A stretch of DNA of 64,000 nucleotides from contig NZ_JACJSA010000001.1 of the NCBI RefSeq assembly GCF_014697545.1, positions 682,001 to 746,000 on the forward strand. The letters are read 5' to 3'. Below, one piece after another: positions 35,999-44,002 of this stretch. Position numbers and translations under genes: made by a program. The notes under the pieces were generated by a model. That model saw only the letters and a list, made by a program, of their open reading frames with translations, did no database searches and was not told the DNA's origin. Positions within the stretch are counted from its first letter, which is position 1. The number at the start of each line of letters is the position of its first letter. This DNA comes from Oscillatoria sp. FACHB-1407. GTDB taxonomy: Bacteria > Cyanobacteriota > Cyanobacteriia > Elainellales > Elainellaceae.

Positions 35999-36352
35999 AT
36001 GTCTCACTTTAGTACTTTGCGTAGCAAATTAACGGACGTTGAAATCTTAAAAGCTTCATTGCGTGAATTGGGTATTGAAGTTCAAACGAACACTAAAGTT
36101 CGCGGATCAGGTTGTCAGCGAGTACGCGCTGATGTTGTTGCCGTATTAGAAGGTGAATACGACTTGGGTTGGCAGCAAAACGCAGACGGCTCATTTGACC
36201 TAGTAGCGGATCTTTGGGGTGTTGCTAAGAAGCACAACATGGGACAGTTGTTATCCGCAATCAACCAAAAGTATGCCGTTAATAAAACACTGGCAGAAGT
36301 TAAGCGTCCTGGCTTACAAAACGCCAATGTTAAGTTGGTTCAACATTCATAG
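35999..36352 (+). CDS. ycf35: Ycf35 (DUF1257) protein
   Basis: 117 residues from ATG 35999 (MSHFSTLRSKLTDVEILKAS), the usual family start; in-frame codons further upstream overlap the leader hairpin. Conserved blocks are 'ASLRELGIEVQTNTKVRG', 'VLEGEYDLGWQQNADGSFDL' and the C-terminal 'VKLVQHS'. DUF1257 occurs in cyanobacteria and in red-lineage plastid genomes as ycf35; its role is not established. It stands between hli and the convergent cdsA. Confidence 0.9.
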   Translation: MSHFSTLRSKLTDVEILKASLRELGIEVQTNTKVRGSGCQRVRADVVAVLEGEYDLGWQQNADGSFDLVADLWGVAKKHNMGQLLSAINQKYAVNKTLAEVKRPGLQNANVKLVQHS

Positions 36353-36359
36353 TTGGAAA

Positions 36360-36392
36360 CTGAGAATAGGGAATTAGGAAGTAGGGAATGGG
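36360..36392. repeat. Degenerate heptamer tract (reverse orientation)
   Basis: The purine-rich stretch GAGAATAGGGAATTAGGAAG and onward reads, on the minus strand, as CCCYAYT-like heptamers similar to the tract at 42020-42068. Confidence 0.4.
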
Positions 36393-36466
36393 TTAGCTTG
36401 AAATACCCGATTGCCTGTATTCTCAATTCCCTCTTCTGTTTTCATGGTTCTATAGCAACCCTAAAT

Positions 36467-36511
36467 GATTTGTGAAAGTGCCCGCCCATCGGGCGGGCAC
36501 TTTCACAAATC
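36467..36511. terminator. Perfect 21-bp hairpin between ycf35 and cdsA
   Basis: A 21-base arm at 36467-36487 is matched without error by 36491-36511 around the loop ATC. The stem holds GATTTGTGAAAGTGCCCGCCC and its complement. It lies between convergent genes and can serve both directions; another TTTCACAAATC follows at 36517-36527, half of the same arm. The strength suggests a mobile hairpin element as much as a plain terminator. Confidence 0.6.
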
Positions 36512-36555
36512 ACCTTTTTCACAAATCAGATAGGACTGCTATAGTTTGTGGAATT

Positions 36556-37425
36556 TTAGTTGGGCAAGATTGGCAAGAGCAGCGTCACAAAGTAATAGAC
36601 CAACGGTGCGGTAAAGACATAGCTATCGGCTCGATCCAAAATACCACCATGCCCAGGAATAAGCTGTCCCGAATCTTTGACTCCTGCATCCCGCTTCATC
36701 ATCGACTCGGTCAGGTCACCTAAAAGACTGGCAATCCCAATGATTAAGCCCAACGCTAAACCAGTCAGAGGCCAGCCAGCCCAACCGAGATACCAGGTTC
36801 CAAAGATAGCGACGGCTACACTGGCTGCAACTCCAAACACGGCTCCCTCAACAGTCTTTTTGGGGCTAATGTCCGAGAGGCGCGTGCGACCAAAAAACTT
36901 GCCGACGACATACGCGCCAATATCTGCTGCCCAAATACACCCAAACGCCAATAGGGTCACGGTTAACCCCTGGGGCAAATCTTGAACCCCTGGAATGGGA
37001 AATGCCCAGAACCCTCCCAGGGGCAAATTGCTAAACTCTGCACTCTCTAGCGATCGCAACCGCACCCAATAACTGGGCAAATAGCCCCCATAAAACAGCC
37101 CCAAAATGGAAGCGGAGATATCAGCGATCGTGGCAAATTTGGGTTGAAACAGCAGGTAAAAGCAGATAAACGTGCCTGCAATGGGGACAACGGTATCTGC
37201 TAAAAAAGGGAATGCCGTACAGATAATTAATAAAACTTGAGTCGCTGCCAGGGTGGTTTTTGCAGCCGGGGCAATGCCTTTCGCTCGAACCAGTTGAAAA
37301 TATTCGAGCTGACCCAGGTAGACGATTACACCAAACGCCAGGGTGAAATACCACCCTCCTAGTAATGTCATCCCCAGGGCAAGGACGATCGCAACAATAG
37401 CACTGAGGATACGCGGCAACGGCAT
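36556..37425 (-). CDS. cdsA: Phosphatidate cytidylyltransferase
   Basis: 289 residues from ATG 37425 (MPLPRILSAIVAIVLALG), the form usual in cyanobacteria; 18 more in-frame codons exist upstream. About eight membrane segments. The C-terminal CdsA signature is complete: 'GDLTESMMKRDAGVKDSGQ' and 'IPGHGGILDRADSYVFTAP'. It makes CDP-diacylglycerol from phosphatidic acid and CTP for phosphatidylglycerol synthesis in the membrane. cbiT lies upstream on the same strand, separated by a long spacer. Confidence 0.94.
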   Translation of the reverse strand: MPLPRILSAIVAIVLALGMTLLGGWYFTLAFGVIVYLGQLEYFQLVRAKGIAPAAKTTLAATQVLLIICTAFPFLADTVVPIAGTFICFYLLFQPKFATIADISASILGLFYGGYLPSYWVRLRSLESAEFSNLPLGGFWAFPIPGVQDLPQGLTVTLLAFGCIWAADIGAYVVGKFFGRTRLSDISPKKTVEGAVFGVAASVAVAIFGTWYLGWAGWPLTGLALGLIIGIASLLGDLTESMMKRDAGVKDSGQLIPGHGGILDRADSYVFTAPLVYYFVTLLLPILPN

Positions 37426-37793
37426 AAATAACGAGTAAGCAAGGAAGTTAGCAATACCCCAATGGGGCACGTGAAGCAATGAACGGGATATTGGAGGTAA
37501 TCGTAAGCGGGCGATCGCAAACGGGACGTGACGCAGAGCAGGATGTCAAATCAGCGCAAACGGCTGTAGCCACAGGAATTACAAGAATCAGAGTAAAGAG
37601 TAATCAACGTCTGATCTCAAGCTCTGTGACTAACGTTGCACACGGATCAGGTTTAATCAAGTTAAACCGTAACAGCTTTCTACTTTGACCGTGAAATTTA
37701 TTAAATTCAGGTTAAAGATAAATGTTGCATACTTTAACGGGCATTCCAAGCGGTTTGAGACAGATTTGTATGCAAGGCTTGAATCTCGCTGAT
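37426..37793. other. 368-bp spacer upstream of cdsA
   Basis: This gap between cbiT (3' end) and cdsA (5' end) must hold the cdsA promoter unless it is read from cbiT. AT-rich boxes at 37690-37735 look promoter-like but no pair is convincing. No gene was recognised. Confidence 0.35.
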
Positions 37794-38396
37794 TCAGTCC
37801 AACTTTTCGCCGCTAAGGATAAAAATCGGGTCAACTGCCACAAATAGTTGATGGTTGCCACGCACCTCTAACCGATTGATAGCCGATTGCACCACTTCAA
37901 CATTGCGGGCTCGCAGTTCTGCCAGACTCTCAGAAATGGCGTAAAGCGTTTCCAGGCTCGTAGCCGTGGCGACAATGCGCCCTTCTGGTTGCAGACGTTG
38001 CCACACATCTTGCAGGATGGTTTTGATTGGTCGTCCACCCTCGATGCAAACGCAATCGGGGCGTTCAGTGAGTCCCTCCAGACAATCAGGCGCATTGCCT
38101 TCGATCACCTCAACGTTTTTCACAGCAAAGCGATCGCAATTTCGCCGAATCAAGCTAGCCACTTCTTCATCGCGTTCCACCGCAACGATTTTGCCTTCGG
38201 GACACAATAAACCCACCTCAACGGGAATCGTGCCCGTCCCTGCGCCGATATCCCAAAATACGGCATTTGCCTTCAACCGCAGATGCGACACGATCAACAG
38301 ACGTACTTCTCGTTTGCTCATGGGGATGCCTGGTAGCTGTTCAAAGAGTTCATCGGGAATACCAGGAGTCTTATACGACCAAAGGGAAGTAGGCAT
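37794..38396 (-). CDS. cbiT: Precorrin-6B/cobalt-precorrin C15-methyltransferase (decarboxylating), CbiT
   Basis: 200 residues from ATG 38396 (MPTSLWSYKTPGIPDELFE); the track beyond is a TTG three codons up. The class I methyltransferase motif 'FWDIGAGTGTIPVEVGLL' binds S-adenosylmethionine, and 'GIPMSKREVRLLIVSHL' plus 'VFEGNAP'-like 'VIEGNAPDCL' are typical of CbiT. It methylates C15 and decarboxylates the acetate side chain of ring C in cobalamin synthesis. No other cob/cbi gene is next to it. Confidence 0.9.
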   Translation of the reverse strand: MPTSLWSYKTPGIPDELFEQLPGIPMSKREVRLLIVSHLRLKANAVFWDIGAGTGTIPVEVGLLCPEGKIVAVERDEEVASLIRRNCDRFAVKNVEVIEGNAPDCLEGLTERPDCVCIEGGRPIKTILQDVWQRLQPEGRIVATATSLETLYAISESLAELRARNVEVVQSAINRLEVRGNHQLFVAVDPIFILSGEKLD

Positions 38397-38485
38397 GTGG
38401 GGCAAATCACAAAGTACAGATAGGACACCAGATGGCGGTGCTTTACTTCACAGCTTACAACTCAATCTTCAGCCCTTCCCACTTT

Positions 38486-38588
38486 TATAGCTTTGGTCAG
38501 AAAGCTGAGGATAAAGGCAATGGCTCAAACCCTGATGCTGGGAAAGCTTCCTGACTCACCTCCACCCCATCAAATGTCACTACGGCTA
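38486..38588. repeat. Repeat family D copy 1
   Basis: About 103 bases that recur in inverted orientation at 53382-53486. Shared blocks are TATAGCTTTGGTCAGAAAGC, AAAGGCAATGGCTCAAACCC and CTACGGCTA; about four fifths of positions agree by eye. It lies upstream of the broken TPR gene and downstream of nothing on its strand. Confidence 0.78.
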
Positions 38589-38709
38589 ATGTCCGAATCG
38601 GTTGCTCAAACGGTTTAGTGAGGGGTTGAGTAGATTTACCCTTGTTGAAAGGAATAGGCATCAGTTTAGATCCAGATGAAATATTTCTTGATTGTCTAGC
38701 TCAGTTGCT

Positions 38710-39194
38710 ATGTCTCAACCTGATCCTGGTTCAGAGTTATCCCTAGAAGAATTAAAGGCACAAATTGCCAGTACTGCACCAGATGATCCTGTCGGTGGTG
38801 TTCCAAACCTGTTGATAACCTCTGTAAGACCCCCTGTAGTCCCCCTTACCAAGGGGGACGGCGACAGCCGGGGGTTAGTAGCAACAGATCTGAAACACTA
38901 CCGGATGAATTTAGTGCGCTGTATCTCTTAGCCAACGTCTATGACGCTCGCCAGCAGCCTCAGTTGGCGATCGCCCATTGTGAGCAGGCGATCGGGGCAG
39001 CCCAACGGGCAAAAACCCCAGATTTAGAAGCCGATGCATGGGCGCGTTTGGGTTGCCTCCACGAAAATAGCCACAATATCTCAGCCGCAATTCAGAGTTA
39101 CCTGTCTGCCCAGCAGCGATATCGAGACATCAACAAGAATAGTGACGCGTTAGACCTCGCAGAACATATCCGGACTCTGGAAAAGCAGATCTAA
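38710..39194 (+). pseudogene. TPR protein gene broken by a small repeat insertion
   Basis: The frame from ATG 38710 reads MSQPDPGSELSLEELKAQ up to 'VPNLLIT' (about 38822), then enters a repeat-like block with CCCCCTTACCAAGGGGGA and drops out of frame, ending at 38931. From about 38889 a different frame reads 'SETLPDEFSALYLLANVYDA' and continues as a TPR domain to a stop at 39194. The roughly 65-base insertion between them (about 38824-38888) breaks a once continuous gene of about 140 residues. An in-frame ATG at 38964 could still produce the last 76 residues. Either a pseudogene or a split gene; the lost function is unknown. Confidence 0.7.
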
Positions 39195-39219
39195 ATGGAA
39201 ACCTTTTTTGCTTTCGTTT

Positions 39220-40722
39220 CTAAGCCTTGACGACCTTTAAGGTCAACAGATCCGCATCGGCACACCCCGTCACAATTCCACCCGCCTGAAGCACCTGCTG
39301 CAAATAGGCGATCGCCTCTAGTGTGATTGGCTCACCCGGCACCAATACTGGAATCCCTGGAGGGTAGGGGCACACGAGTTCTGCACTGATGCGACCAACG
39401 GACTGGGCGATCGCCACCGTTTCGGATGGGGCAAAGAATGCATCACGAGGCGACAGAACCTGACCCGGAGAGGGAGGAGCAACCGATATCAAAGGGAGGC
39501 TACCCTGCGATTGGTGTGTGAACTGCTGGCTTAACGTCTCAAATCCCTGTACCAGTTGCTCGATATCGTGGGCAGTGTTGCCAAGGCTGAGAATGAAAGT
39601 CAAATGGCGTAACGACGGTAACTCAGCCGTGACCCCCAGCGTTTCGTGCAAGATTTCGTCTGCCTCAAATCCAGTGATTCCCAATTCGGTGACGTTGACA
39701 GTTAGGCGGGTGCGATCCAGCCCGGTGGCTCCTGCGAACCCCTGAAGGTGAGTCGCATCCAGTACAGAGATCCCCGGAATTTGGCTGAGTTGAGTCCGGG
39801 CAGTTTCTGCCAAAGCCAGGGTTTGCGACAGGAGTTCATGCCCCTGCATTGCCATCTGATGCCGCGCCGCATCCAGCGATGCTAGCAGCACAAAGCTGGG
39901 ACTGGTGGATTGCACCAATTGCAGCGATCGCCGCAGTCGATCTCGATCAATGCGATGCGAAGCAGTTCCCTCTGGGGGGTAATCGCCCCGGACATGCAAC
40001 ATGGCAGCCTGGGTCATGGCTCCCAGGGTTTTGTGGGTCGATTGCACCGTCAGATCCGCACCACTCGCCAGGGCTGAGGGAGGCAAATCGGGATGAAACG
40101 CCAAATGGGCTCCGTGTGCCTCATCCACCAGCAGAGGAATGTGATAGCGATGGACAACTTGGGCGATCGCCTCCAGATCGCCACACACCCCATAGTAGGT
40201 GGGGCGCACCAACATTACTGCCCTGGCATCGGGATGTTGCTCTAATGCTGCCGCTACGGCTGCCGGAGAAACGCTATGAGCCACATCCCACACCGGGTCA
40301 TAGTCGGGTTGGACAAACACGGGAACCGCTCCAGACAGCACCAGAGCCGCGATCGCCGACTGATGCACATTGCGCGGCAGGATAATCTTGTCCCCTGGAT
40401 TGCACACCGCCAGAATCGCTGCCTCAATGCCACAGGTCGATCCATTCGCCAGAAACCACGTTTGCTCTGCCCCAAATGCCGTTGCTGCCAACTCCTGCGC
40501 CTGGAGAATCACTCCTTCAGGGGCAAACAAATTGTCCAGATCAGGCAACTCTGGCAAATCTGCCTGAAAGACGCGATCGCCCATCACCGCCGCCAATGAC
40601 GGAGAAATGCCCTGCCCCCGCTTGTGCCCCGGTGTGTAGAACGCCGCATGGGGACGCTGAGCACATTGACGCAGCGCATCTAGTAGAGGGGTTGTTGCCT
40701 GGAGGGGTTCACCAGATTGCAT
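39220..40722 (-). CDS. Orn/Lys/Arg decarboxylase family PLP enzyme
   Basis: 500 residues. This is the short form without the N-terminal receiver-like wing of E. coli enzymes. 'AFYTPGHKRGQGISP' starts the catalytic domain; 'LLVDEAHGAHLAFHPDLP' has the PLP-contacting aspartate and histidine and 'TVQSTHKTLGAMTQAAML' the PLP lysine. The C-terminal part has 'VCPYPPGIPVLVPGEPIT'. Members decarboxylate lysine, ornithine or arginine, giving polyamine precursors; the sequence alone does not tell which. It is flanked by the broken TPR gene and a long repeat-rich spacer. Confidence 0.9.
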   Translation of the reverse strand: MQSGEPLQATTPLLDALRQCAQRPHAAFYTPGHKRGQGISPSLAAVMGDRVFQADLPELPDLDNLFAPEGVILQAQELAATAFGAEQTWFLANGSTCGIEAAILAVCNPGDKIILPRNVHQSAIAALVLSGAVPVFVQPDYDPVWDVAHSVSPAAVAAALEQHPDARAVMLVRPTYYGVCGDLEAIAQVVHRYHIPLLVDEAHGAHLAFHPDLPPSALASGADLTVQSTHKTLGAMTQAAMLHVRGDYPPEGTASHRIDRDRLRRSLQLVQSTSPSFVLLASLDAARHQMAMQGHELLSQTLALAETARTQLSQIPGISVLDATHLQGFAGATGLDRTRLTVNVTELGITGFEADEILHETLGVTAELPSLRHLTFILSLGNTAHDIEQLVQGFETLSQQFTHQSQGSLPLISVAPPSPGQVLSPRDAFFAPSETVAIAQSVGRISAELVCPYPPGIPVLVPGEPITLEAIAYLQQVLQAGGIVTGCADADLLTLKVVKA

Positions 40723-40840
40723 AAGGATTTAGAAATGTAGCTTATACCGATTTGATTTGTGAATGCGACACATCAGATCCCCCTGATTCCGGTATTCCCC
40801 TCAATAAGCTACCGTGTACACACCAGTCCTCTCAGCTCCC
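40723..40840. other. Spacer before repeat A copy 1
   Basis: Upstream region of the decarboxylase gene on the minus strand. No gene is seen; CCCCTGATTCC and CCCCTC runs resemble the nearby repeats. The whole gap to the next gene (40723-41327) is 605 bases. Confidence 0.3.
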
Positions 40841-41021
40841 TAAATCCCCAATTCTGGGGGACTTTGAGTTCTCCCAAACATCTTGTCGCTACTAAAAGCA
40901 CCCGAACTTGGTACAGATGCGAAGCGCGCCTTTTGGTTAACTCAAACACCTTCTGCTAGGGGGTTTGGGGGAGGCAGTGGCGTCCCCCAATGGGGGTCTG
41001 GGGGAGACTCCCCCAATGCCT
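40841..41021. repeat. Repeat family A copy 1 (longest copy)
   Basis: About 180 bases with other copies at about 47547-47667 and, decayed, 59079-59210, all in the same orientation. Markers are GGGGGACTTTGAG, AAGCACCCGAACTTGG, GATGCGAAGCGCGCC, AACACCTTCTGCTAGGGGG and the run TGGCGTCCCCCAATGGGGGT. The right part folds into G5/C5 hairpins. No coding frame is preserved between copies, so it looks like a non-coding element. Confidence 0.82.
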
Positions 41022-41327
41022 GGTTTTCAAGCGATTGAAACAATCAAACCTCTGATTTAGATAGAAGCAGAGATTCTGTATACACAGTAGCCTTAACAAG
41101 AGGGATTGAGGGGGATCGGTTTGGGGCAATGATTCTATCGCAAAGATAGTTTCAATTGGTATTAGATCTCTAGAGTCTTAGAGATTCCATAGACCTGACG
41201 ATTTTAGAAGATTTTTAGTCAACAAAATACCCGCTGTCTTCAACTGCGCTCAACCAACTCATGCTTATGCCTTGAGCGCAGTCGAAGGGCACCCTCTCAA
41301 ACGGTCAAATCCTTTCTAGAAATCGCC
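41022..41327. other. Spacer after repeat A copy 1
   Basis: About 300 bases at the 3' side of the minus-strand oxygenase gene. CTTGAGCGCAGTCGAAGGGCA near 41272 is paired with CAACTGCGCTCAA near 41238, a hairpin that could end that gene's transcript. Nothing coding is visible. Confidence 0.35.
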
Positions 41328-41918
41328 TTAATGAAACAGCCAACTGGTGAAAGCGTACTTCTGCCCTTTAATGACAGGCAACGATTCATGGGGATGGGTG
41401 AAGTAAGACGGAAAGAGTAGCACTGCCCCCGCTTCTGGCTTGACTTTAACATTCTGGCGATCGAAGTAGGTTTCGCCCCCCTCAAAGTCGTCGTTGAGAT
41501 ACCCCACCACACTGATGTCTCGCGTCGGGATACCCTCCTGCACCTCTTGAAAGCGACTCGACAGCAACACATTATCCACATGACGGTGATAAAACTGCCC
41601 CTCTCGATAGCGTAAGACGGTACAGGGTTCCGCATAGGGAAATTTTAGACCAAACTCTTGATGGAGGAGATTTTGGGCGATCGCCACCCGCCCCAACAAC
41701 AACTGATTCGTCGATTGCAATAGCCCATCCTCACCGCCCAGTTGCAGCATGTCATTACTGCGAACCTGCGTATCCACTGCATCGATTAAAATTCCAGCTG
41801 ACTCAAACGGACGGCACTCTGCTACTTGAATGATGTGCTTACAGAGTGTGGGTTCGAGCAATCCTTTCACCAAAAAGATATCGCTCCCCAGTGGAGTGAG
41901 GGTGTGGGAAGTCATCAT
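41328..41918 (-). CDS. 2OG-Fe(II) oxygenase, prolyl-4-hydroxylase-like
   Basis: 196 residues from ATG 41918, eight bases after GAGG; in-frame starts at 41993 and 41996 exist, but the added segment is read from repeat-like DNA. Iron ligands: His and Asp of 'FYHRHVDNVLLSS' and the distal His in 'FTHPHESLPV'; 'KGQKYAFTSWLFH' supplies the basic residue for 2-oxoglutarate. 'LNDDFEGGETYFDRQ' is the usual family strand. The target is unknown. Unlike the oxygenase at 17.3 kb it has no long N-terminal extension. Confidence 0.84.
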   Translation of the reverse strand: MMTSHTLTPLGSDIFLVKGLLEPTLCKHIIQVAECRPFESAGILIDAVDTQVRSNDMLQLGGEDGLLQSTNQLLLGRVAIAQNLLHQEFGLKFPYAEPCTVLRYREGQFYHRHVDNVLLSSRFQEVQEGIPTRDISVVGYLNDDFEGGETYFDRQNVKVKPEAGAVLLFPSYFTHPHESLPVIKGQKYAFTSWLFH

Positions 41919-42019
41919 GGCATGAGCCTCAACCGTCTCATCCACCCTAACCCATTCCCAAAGAAGTGGGATCAGGGGGGAGTGAGTATCCATCACCCTA
42001 TTACCCCATCACCTATCTA

Positions 42020-42068
42020 CCCCACTCCCTATTCCCTACTCCCTGTTCCCCATTCCCCACTCCCTCCA
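42020..42068. repeat. Seven tandem degenerate heptamers (CCCYAYT type)
   Basis: Reads in exact seven-base phase as CCCCACT, CCCTATT, CCCTACT, CCCTGTT, CCCCATT, CCCCACT, CCCTCCA. This is the short tandem heptamer class (STRR) known from filamentous cyanobacteria. It lies just upstream of the Ig-like/propeller gene. Confidence 0.8.
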
Positions 42069-42111
42069 CCGAGGAATGATAACCTGGAACAATTGACTCC
42101 CGATCGCCTTT

Positions 42112-43662
42112 ATGATGAACCGCTCATCAAAAGCTCAATTTTTGTCCTACTTGTCCCAACCGATCGATCGCGTCGCGATCATCGTCATCGTGGTGTTGAG
42201 TGCGCTGATTGGCTTGCTGTTGCTGGGTGGAGGGCACACTGCCCCTCGTATCCGTGACTTTAGCTGGCAGAATAGACAAATTGGGGCGGAGGATACAGCA
42301 TTTTTGTTGACCTTTAGTCGCCCGATGAATCACTCCAGCGTGGAGAACAATCTGCGAATTGAGCCACCGCTGGCAGGCAAGTTTAGCTGGGCTGGACGAC
42401 GCATGGCCTACACGCTGGAGACTCCGGCTCCCTATGGCACTGAGTTTCAGCTTCAGCTTCAGGGGGCACGCGATCGCTTCAGTGAGGCAAACGACACAGA
42501 CGCCCAGATTCAGCCTTTTGCAGGAACGTTTCAGACCCGCGATCGCGCTTTTGTTTATCTCGGTGTTGAGGGCGAAGAAGCTGGACGACTGGTGCTCTAC
42601 AACTTGACCCATCAGCAGAAAAAACTGTTGACCCCCGCCAATCTGGTCGTGATGGATTTTGAGCCTTACCCCGATGGCGATCGCATCCTCTTTTCCGCTA
42701 GCGATCGCGCAACACAAGATCAGGGAATGCTCGACCAACGCCTCTACACCGTCACCACTGGCATTCAGGTCAAAGCTCCTGCTTTGTCTCCCTTTGAGCG
42801 GCAAAGTGCTCCTGCTCCCACTAGCTCTGGCTCACCCCAACCGCCAGGCGTCATCGAAGAAATCCTTGACAGCAAAGACTATCAAAATCTCAAATTTGAC
42901 CTATCACCCAATGGTCAAATCATCATCGTGCAACGGGTCAATCGCACCAATCCAGCTGATTTTGGGCTGTGGCAACTCAAGGCAAATCAACCTCCACAAC
43001 CGCTGCAAACTGAACCGGGAGGTGATTTTTTAATTGCCCCTGATAGCCAGGCACTGGCAATGGCGCAGGGTCAGGGGATGGCAATCCTGCCCCTGGAATC
43101 GGGAGCCGACCCGCTGGACTTTTTACCCAAGTTTGGCATGACGCTCAGCTTTGCCAGAGATGGCTCTGCCGCGGCGATGGTGCAATTTAGGGCAGACCCC
43201 GGTAACCCACTGCGATCGCTCTTTGTCGTCACCAACCAGGGCACCGAAAAAGAACTGCTAGAAACCAACGGTTCTATTCTCAATGCCCAGTTTGATCCCA
43301 CGAATCGCCTTCTCTATGGCTTGATTACTGAGCGCATCCCAGGCGAAGAATATTTAGAGCAACCCTATCTGAGTGTCATTAATTTAGAAACCACAAAACG
43401 GACTGACCTGCTCAAATTGCCCATTCAACGCGACATTCAAATGAGCCTTGCCCCCGATGGCTTAGGCATCCTATTTGACCAGATTGTCACTCGTTCCCCT
43501 GACGAAGCACCGGATAGTTTGTTGCAGAGCCAGGATGGAGGAGCGATCGCCACCAGTCGTTTGTGGTTCTTGCCCTTAGTGATGGATAAGGATGGCAACC
43601 CCACCAAACAAGAACCCCAGGAATTACCTTTGCCGGGACTGCGTCCTCGATGGTTGCCCTGA
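42112..43662 (+). CDS. Membrane-anchored Ig-like and beta-propeller-like protein
   Basis: 516 residues. One membrane helix at about 20-41 (VAIIVIVVLSALIGLLLLGG) puts the rest outside the cytoplasm. Residues 45-145 resemble the Big_5 bacterial Ig-like domain ('AFLLTFSRPMNHSSVENNLR'). The remainder has repeated strand patterns like a WD40/TolB-type propeller ('MDFEPYPDGDRILFSASD', 'LKFDLSPNGQIIIVQRV', 'LAPDGLGILFDQI'). No catalytic motif was seen, so it may bind protein or sugar at the envelope. The family is not named. ATG 42115 is an equal start. Confidence 0.6.
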   Translation: MMNRSSKAQFLSYLSQPIDRVAIIVIVVLSALIGLLLLGGGHTAPRIRDFSWQNRQIGAEDTAFLLTFSRPMNHSSVENNLRIEPPLAGKFSWAGRRMAYTLETPAPYGTEFQLQLQGARDRFSEANDTDAQIQPFAGTFQTRDRAFVYLGVEGEEAGRLVLYNLTHQQKKLLTPANLVVMDFEPYPDGDRILFSASDRATQDQGMLDQRLYTVTTGIQVKAPALSPFERQSAPAPTSSGSPQPPGVIEEILDSKDYQNLKFDLSPNGQIIIVQRVNRTNPADFGLWQLKANQPPQPLQTEPGGDFLIAPDSQALAMAQGQGMAILPLESGADPLDFLPKFGMTLSFARDGSAAAMVQFRADPGNPLRSLFVVTNQGTEKELLETNGSILNAQFDPTNRLLYGLITERIPGEEYLEQPYLSVINLETTKRTDLLKLPIQRDIQMSLAPDGLGILFDQIVTRSPDEAPDSLLQSQDGGAIATSRLWFLPLVMDKDGNPTKQEPQELPLPGLRPRWLP

Positions 43663-44002
43663 GGAGCAGCATGAAATTAAGGCAAAGGACTGAAGAGGTT
43701 AGAAGGGTAAAACGGTAAAGAAAAACTTACTCCTCCACTCCCCTACTCCCCCATTTCTGAATCCTCCATCCTTCGCACAGACAAGATAAATCGCGCCTCT
43801 TCCCTTTTATTCTTCATCGTTTATCCTTTTCTTTCTGCCTCTCCCCACTCCCCATTTCCCTTTGTTTGTATCTCAGTTAACGAAACCAAACTCAAATCAG
43901 TCCGGTATGATCTCTGATTAAGGCATATACAGCGTTTATACTTGCTGCTATTTGCTTGATTGTCGTGTGTTCATTAGCAACTTGTGATCCAAGGATTCCA
44001 TC
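43663..44002. other. 340-bp spacer with pyrimidine-rich tracts
   Basis: Between 43723 and 43866 the plus strand is strongly pyrimidine-rich (CTCCTCCACTCCCCTACTCC and, later, CTCCCCACTCCCCATTTCCC), a decayed form of the heptamer tracts. The AT-rich last 130 bases presumably hold the promoter of the ABC transporter genes. No gene is seen. Confidence 0.45.

Noticed and set aside
40759-40959. 66-codon frame through repeat A copy 1
   Set aside because: The frame is not kept in the other two copies and the region is a dispersed spacer repeat.
41919-41996. N-terminal extension of the second 2OG oxygenase
   Set aside because: Encoded by repeat-like spacer DNA and absent from family members; ATG 41918 has a ribosome site.
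42020-42068. Possible CRISPR array
   Set aside because: Units are seven bases in direct tandem with no spacers; no cas genes are present anywhere in the window.
42127-42804. 225-codon minus-strand frame
   Set aside because: Antisense to the Ig-like/propeller gene, which has a membrane anchor and domain structure; the minus frame has neither.
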